NCBI GenBank assembly: GCA_030247675.1 | Contig: JAOTRX010000010.1 | Coordinates: 1 to 64,000, forward strand | Reading direction: 5' to 3' | Origin: Desulforhopalus sp. | GTDB taxonomy: Bacteria; Desulfobacterota; Desulfobulbia; Desulfobulbales; Desulfocapsaceae | DNA: 64,000 bases | Shown here: positions 61,202 through 64,000 of the stretch, piece after piece | Position numbering within the stretch: the first letter of the stretch is position 1 | How the letters are laid out: each line of letters starts with the position of its first letter | Notes under the pieces: generated by a model | What the model saw: only the letters and a program-made list of their open reading frames with translations | The model's database searches: none | What the model was told of the DNA's origin: nothing | Position numbers and translations under genes: made by a program

Positions 61202-63286
61202 TCAGCGGTCGGCGGGCAATTGCTTCAGGAGCTTTTCTAGGCTTTTAATATCGACCGGCTTGGCCAGATAGCTGGTCATGCCGGCATTCAGGCACTTATC
61301 CTTATCTCCGGCCATGGCAAATGCGGTCAGGGCAATGATCGGGATGTTGTGGACGTGCGAATACTCCGCAGAGTTTCTGATTATTTTTGTCGTTTCCAAG
61401 CCATCCATTTCGGGCATTTGGATGTCCATGAGGATGATGTCGAAGTCTTTGCTGCGAAGAATGTCGAGAGCCATATAGCCATTGTCGGCAAGGGTTGTCA
61501 AATGGCCGAGTTTGGTGAGAATAGCCTGGAGAATCCTTTGGTTGATCTGCTCGTCTTCGACGATAAGGGCGGAAAGGCGGCGATGCGGGCTGGTAAGCAG
61601 AGCACTGGGAATAGGTAAGGCTTGTGAAGCAGGTTTGGCACGTCCTTTGCTGGCGATCAGGGTGAAGGTTACCGTCGTTCCTTTGTCCTCATTGCTTTGC
61701 AACTGCACAGTGCCGTTCATTTGCATAACCAGCAGCTTGACGATGCTGAGCCCCAGTCCTGTTCCTTGAATCTTTTTTTGCCGTGGCGATTCTATTTGGG
61801 TGAAAGGTTCAAAAAGTTTATTGGCAATATTACCGGGAACTCCAATCCCAGTATCGGCAATGGTGCACTCTAACAGAACCTGGTTGGCATCGATGTCGCG
61901 CAATAGCCGCAGACTGATGTCTATATGCCCTTTGTCGGTGAACTTGATGGCATTGCCGACAAGATTGTAGAGGATCTGGCGAATGCGCACATGGTCGGCA
62001 ACAAGATACTCCGGCACCTCTGGGTCCACTGATAGGTTAATTTTAACCTTCTGTGGGTTGACCGCAGTCTTAAAGGAGGCTATCAGGGTCTTCAGCATCT
62101 CCCGGATTTTGAACTCCTCCGGGTTCATCTGCAGTTTGCCTGCCTCAATTTTCGAGTAGTCGAGAATATCGTTAATAATTGTCAGCAGGCTTTTCCCCGA
62201 CTCCATGGCGGTTTTGACATAGTCTTGCTGTTCATCATCAAGTGCTGTTAATTTCAGGAGTTGCAGCATTCCCAGCACCCCATTCATCGGAGTGCGAACC
62301 TCGTGGCTCATATGAGCAAGGAACTCCGATTTAGCCCTGCTCGCCGCAAAAGCCTGTTCTTTGGCGGCCTCAAGTTCTATCATGATCTTCTTCCTTGAGG
62401 TTATGTCCCGAGTTACGCCAATGATGCCAGCAAATTGGTCGGAGTTTCCCGGCAGAGGTGTGGCGATGCTCTCCACCCATACACAATCGCCTTTGGCCGT
62501 TTGTATCTTCGACTCCCAGTGTAGCGGCTGGTCTTCGCTGAGAGTAAGGAGTTGTGAGGTGTCAGCGATAAAAGGCGAAGTAAGGATTATATGCCGATGT
62601 ATGGCGGCGACACCTTCTTCCAGCGGAAAGCTCAAGAGGTGGCTGAAAGATGGGCTCACATATTGAGGTTTTAGTTCATTATCGGTGGTCCAGATGATAT
62701 CATGGACGTTGTTTGCCAGCAGCCGGTAAAGATTTTCGCTTTTCCGCAGGGCCTCTTCCGCCAATTTCCTTTCTGTGATATCTCTGGCGATGGCCATATA
62801 CAGCTCTTTGCCGTCGATGGTCAGGCGGAGGGCGCTGATCTCAACCGGAAGCCGGGTGCCGTCTTTTTTCAGGTAGGTGGTCTCGAAGGTGGCGCTGCCC
62901 TCTTTGCTCAGGCGGACAACAAGCTGGCTGTCATACTCTTCATTCTGGCCATCGCTGATGTCGAAAGGGGTCATAGCCAACAGTTCTTCGCGAGTGTACC
63001 CCAGCCTTTTGCAGGCGACGTTGTTGACATCGGAAAACAGCCCGTAGTTAGGACTGCCTTGATCCAAGGAGATGACAAACATCGCATCGTTGGCGTAGTT
63101 GAAGAGCTTGCGGTATTTATTGCGGCTGATGACCAGTTCCTCGCGCTGTTGCCCGCACAGAGAAAGGTGTTGGCGGGCGATCAGGACGGAGCGCGAGAGA
63201 TCCGCCATGCCTTCCTCGAGTTCGGCTATGCGTTTTTGTGCTTGTAGGAGTTGCAGTTGTAGCTCGGCAAAGGTCGGTGTGGACAT
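61202..63286 (-). CDS. Hybrid sensor histidine kinase (PAS-PAS-HisKA-HATPase-REC)
   Basis: About 694 residues from ATG 63286 (an in-frame TTG at 63304 is weaker). A coiled coil of about 45 residues opens the protein. PAS1 is at about 55-170 (YRKLFNYANDAMFVI, GYTREELLAMTP), PAS2 at about 180-300. HisKA has FLAHMSHEVRTPMNG (His about 326), followed by HATPase boxes N (NLVGNAIKF), G1 (DTGIGVP), F (FEPFTQ) and G2 (GTGLGLSI), then a receiver domain with phospho-Asp in LMDIQMPEMDG (about 615). No membrane segment, so a cytoplasmic sensor. No output regulator is adjacent. Confidence 0.93.
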   Translation of the reverse strand: MSTPTFAELQLQLLQAQKRIAELEEGMADLSRSVLIARQHLSLCGQQREELVISRNKYRKLFNYANDAMFVISLDQGSPNYGLFSDVNNVACKRLGYTREELLAMTPFDISDGQNEEYDSQLVVRLSKEGSATFETTYLKKDGTRLPVEISALRLTIDGKELYMAIARDITERKLAEEALRKSENLYRLLANNVHDIIWTTDNELKPQYVSPSFSHLLSFPLEEGVAAIHRHIILTSPFIADTSQLLTLSEDQPLHWESKIQTAKGDCVWVESIATPLPGNSDQFAGIIGVTRDITSRKKIMIELEAAKEQAFAASRAKSEFLAHMSHEVRTPMNGVLGMLQLLKLTALDDEQQDYVKTAMESGKSLLTIINDILDYSKIEAGKLQMNPEEFKIREMLKTLIASFKTAVNPQKVKINLSVDPEVPEYLVADHVRIRQILYNLVGNAIKFTDKGHIDISLRLLRDIDANQVLLECTIADTGIGVPGNIANKLFEPFTQIESPRQKKIQGTGLGLSIVKLLVMQMNGTVQLQSNEDKGTTVTFTLIASKGRAKPASQALPIPSALLTSPHRRLSALIVEDEQINQRILQAILTKLGHLTTLADNGYMALDILRSKDFDIILMDIQMPEMDGLETTKIIRNSAEYSHVHNIPIIALTAFAMAGDKDKCLNAGMTSYLAKPVDIKSLEKLLKQLPADR

Positions 63287-63318
63287 AGTCAAAGTACTCG
63301 GCAAATGGGCGAGGAACT

Positions 63319-63500
63319 AAAGCTGAGTTGAGCAGGTACGCTCAAACAAAGCTTATGCCCTTGCGGTATAAAGCTGAGTCGAGCAACTTGTGCGCTCGAA
63401 CGAAACTTATGCCCTTGCGGTATAAAGCTGAGTCGAGCGGCTTGTACGCTCGAACGAAACTTTTGCCCTTGCGGTATAAAGAGCGCAAAGAGCGCTTAGG
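63319..63500 (+). repeat. Tandem repeats, 51-54 bases, in frame
   Basis: Units begin AAAGCTGAG at 63319, 63370 and 63424 and a partial copy starts at 63478. Lengths are 51, 54 and 54, all multiples of three. Each ends CCCTTGCGGTAT and contains an inverted repeat CGAGC/GCTCG. In one frame they code for repeats of KLMPLRYKAESS-xL-xART, but the ORF has no convincing ribosome site. They could form a series of small hairpins or be a decayed repeat array. Confidence 0.7.
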
Positions 63501-63610
63501 GTATCTGTATGTAATGATGATGTTACAGATTTGCAGGCAAAGAGTCAAATCGAAACCATAAAAGAACGGAATTCAACATTGTTGTGGTGAGAGGAAAGGG
63601 GTCTTCCACT

Positions 63611-64000
63611 ATGGGTAAGAATTTTCAGCTGGTTACACTGCTCCTGGTACTCTTAGTTGCAGCTTGCAGCAGATTGCCGTCTTATGGCCAGCCGCGTGGC
63701 GAGGTAAGTGACGGCATACTTCCTGCTCAGATTATTACCTACCGTACCCTGACCATTGGCGATTTTCGGGCCGTGGAACTTCCTGAAGACCTGCGAGACC
63801 ACGGGGAGCATCTTAATGCCCATACAACGGCCGCCATTCGCACTCGGCCCGGGGGAAGTATTGCCGTTACCTCGTTTGAAAGCGGAGGGAAAAAGCAGCT
63901 ATGCGGCCGGGCAGAAAACCTGGCTTTTGAGGCAGTGATGATTCCTGAAAGAAGCTGGTGGAGTCCGGCACTGTCCGAAGTGCAAGTTGGGTATGTGCTG
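63611..64000 (+). CDS. Lipoprotein, 3' end outside window (partial)
   Basis: The ATG at 63611 (after GAGAGGAAAGGGG) opens a frame to the window end, 130 codons. The signal peptide has a lysine at position 3, the hydrophobic stretch LVTLLLVLLVAAC and a lipobox VAAC-S (Cys about 19), so the product is an outer- or inner-membrane lipoprotein. The mature part (YRTLTIGDFRAVELP, HTTAAIRTRPGG) resembles no family I recognise. It was easily missed because the frame has no stop in the window. Confidence 0.75.
   Translation, partial: MGKNFQLVTLLLVLLVAACSRLPSYGQPRGEVSDGILPAQIITYRTLTIGDFRAVELPEDLRDHGEHLNAHTTAAIRTRPGGSIAVTSFESGGKKQLCGRAENLAFEAVMIPERSWWSPALSEVQVGYVL

Noticed and set aside
63319..63500. 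CRISPR array
   Set aside because: Units are near-identical along their full length, without constant repeats separated by unique spacers, and no cas gene is present.

Overview
The window looks like a chromosome segment of a sulfate-reducing or related anaerobic bacterium of the Desulfobacterota, probably a Desulfobulbales or Desulfobacterales relative. This is inferred from the gene content: a selenocysteine formate dehydrogenase, an HdrA-MvhD-MetV-MetF module, folate C1 genes, rubrerythrin and CooT. No rRNA or complete marker gene is present to fix the taxonomy.

Bases 1-18.65 kb are accessory DNA. The left end carries two unrecognised genes, then decayed sequence and an inverted-repeat element. 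An AT-rich defence-type island follows: an unknown two-gene unit, a DUF4062 protein, a TcmP/DUF5131 pair, an IS200-family insertion, an unknown gene, a complete Gabija pair (gajB-gajA) and a HEPN-like protein. From 14.3 to 16.5 kb lie a DUF72 gene, two adjacent genes broken at homopolymers and a decayed DUF429 gene. The region ends with two tyrosine recombinases (one truncated) held between 3' fragments of two different tRNA genes. The fragment at 18605-18653 plus a strong terminator marks the right junction with core DNA.

Bases 19-40.4 kb are mostly C1 and energy metabolism. They hold a class III cyclase, 5-formyl-THF cyclo-ligase, a radical SAM protein, an fdhB-fdhA operon followed by an unknown gene and a DUF166 gene, rubrerythrin and a ferredoxin, a DUF2279 protein, a DUF3786 iron-sulfur protein, then hdrA-mvhD-metV-metF-cooT plus a His-rich protein, and finally folD and fhs on the other strand. 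Together, formate dehydrogenase, Fhs, FolD and MetF form the methyl branch of the Wood-Ljungdahl pathway. CODH/ACS is not in the window. Three genes (fdhA, the DUF166 gene and mvhD) are interrupted by an in-frame UGA that is best read as selenocysteine; each UGA is followed by a bacterial SECIS-like hairpin. The DUF166 case is the most novel observation.

Bases 41-51.9 kb hold housekeeping and stress genes: a CoA-disulfide reductase-rhodanese fusion, DJ-1, DUF2237, Nudix, NRDE and DUF309 proteins, and an RND efflux pair. Bases 52.4-61.1 kb hold a type IV minor pilin operon (fimT-pilW-pilV-pilX-pilY1) with a sigma-54-type promoter. The window ends with a hybrid histidine kinase, in-frame tandem repeats and the start of a lipoprotein gene.
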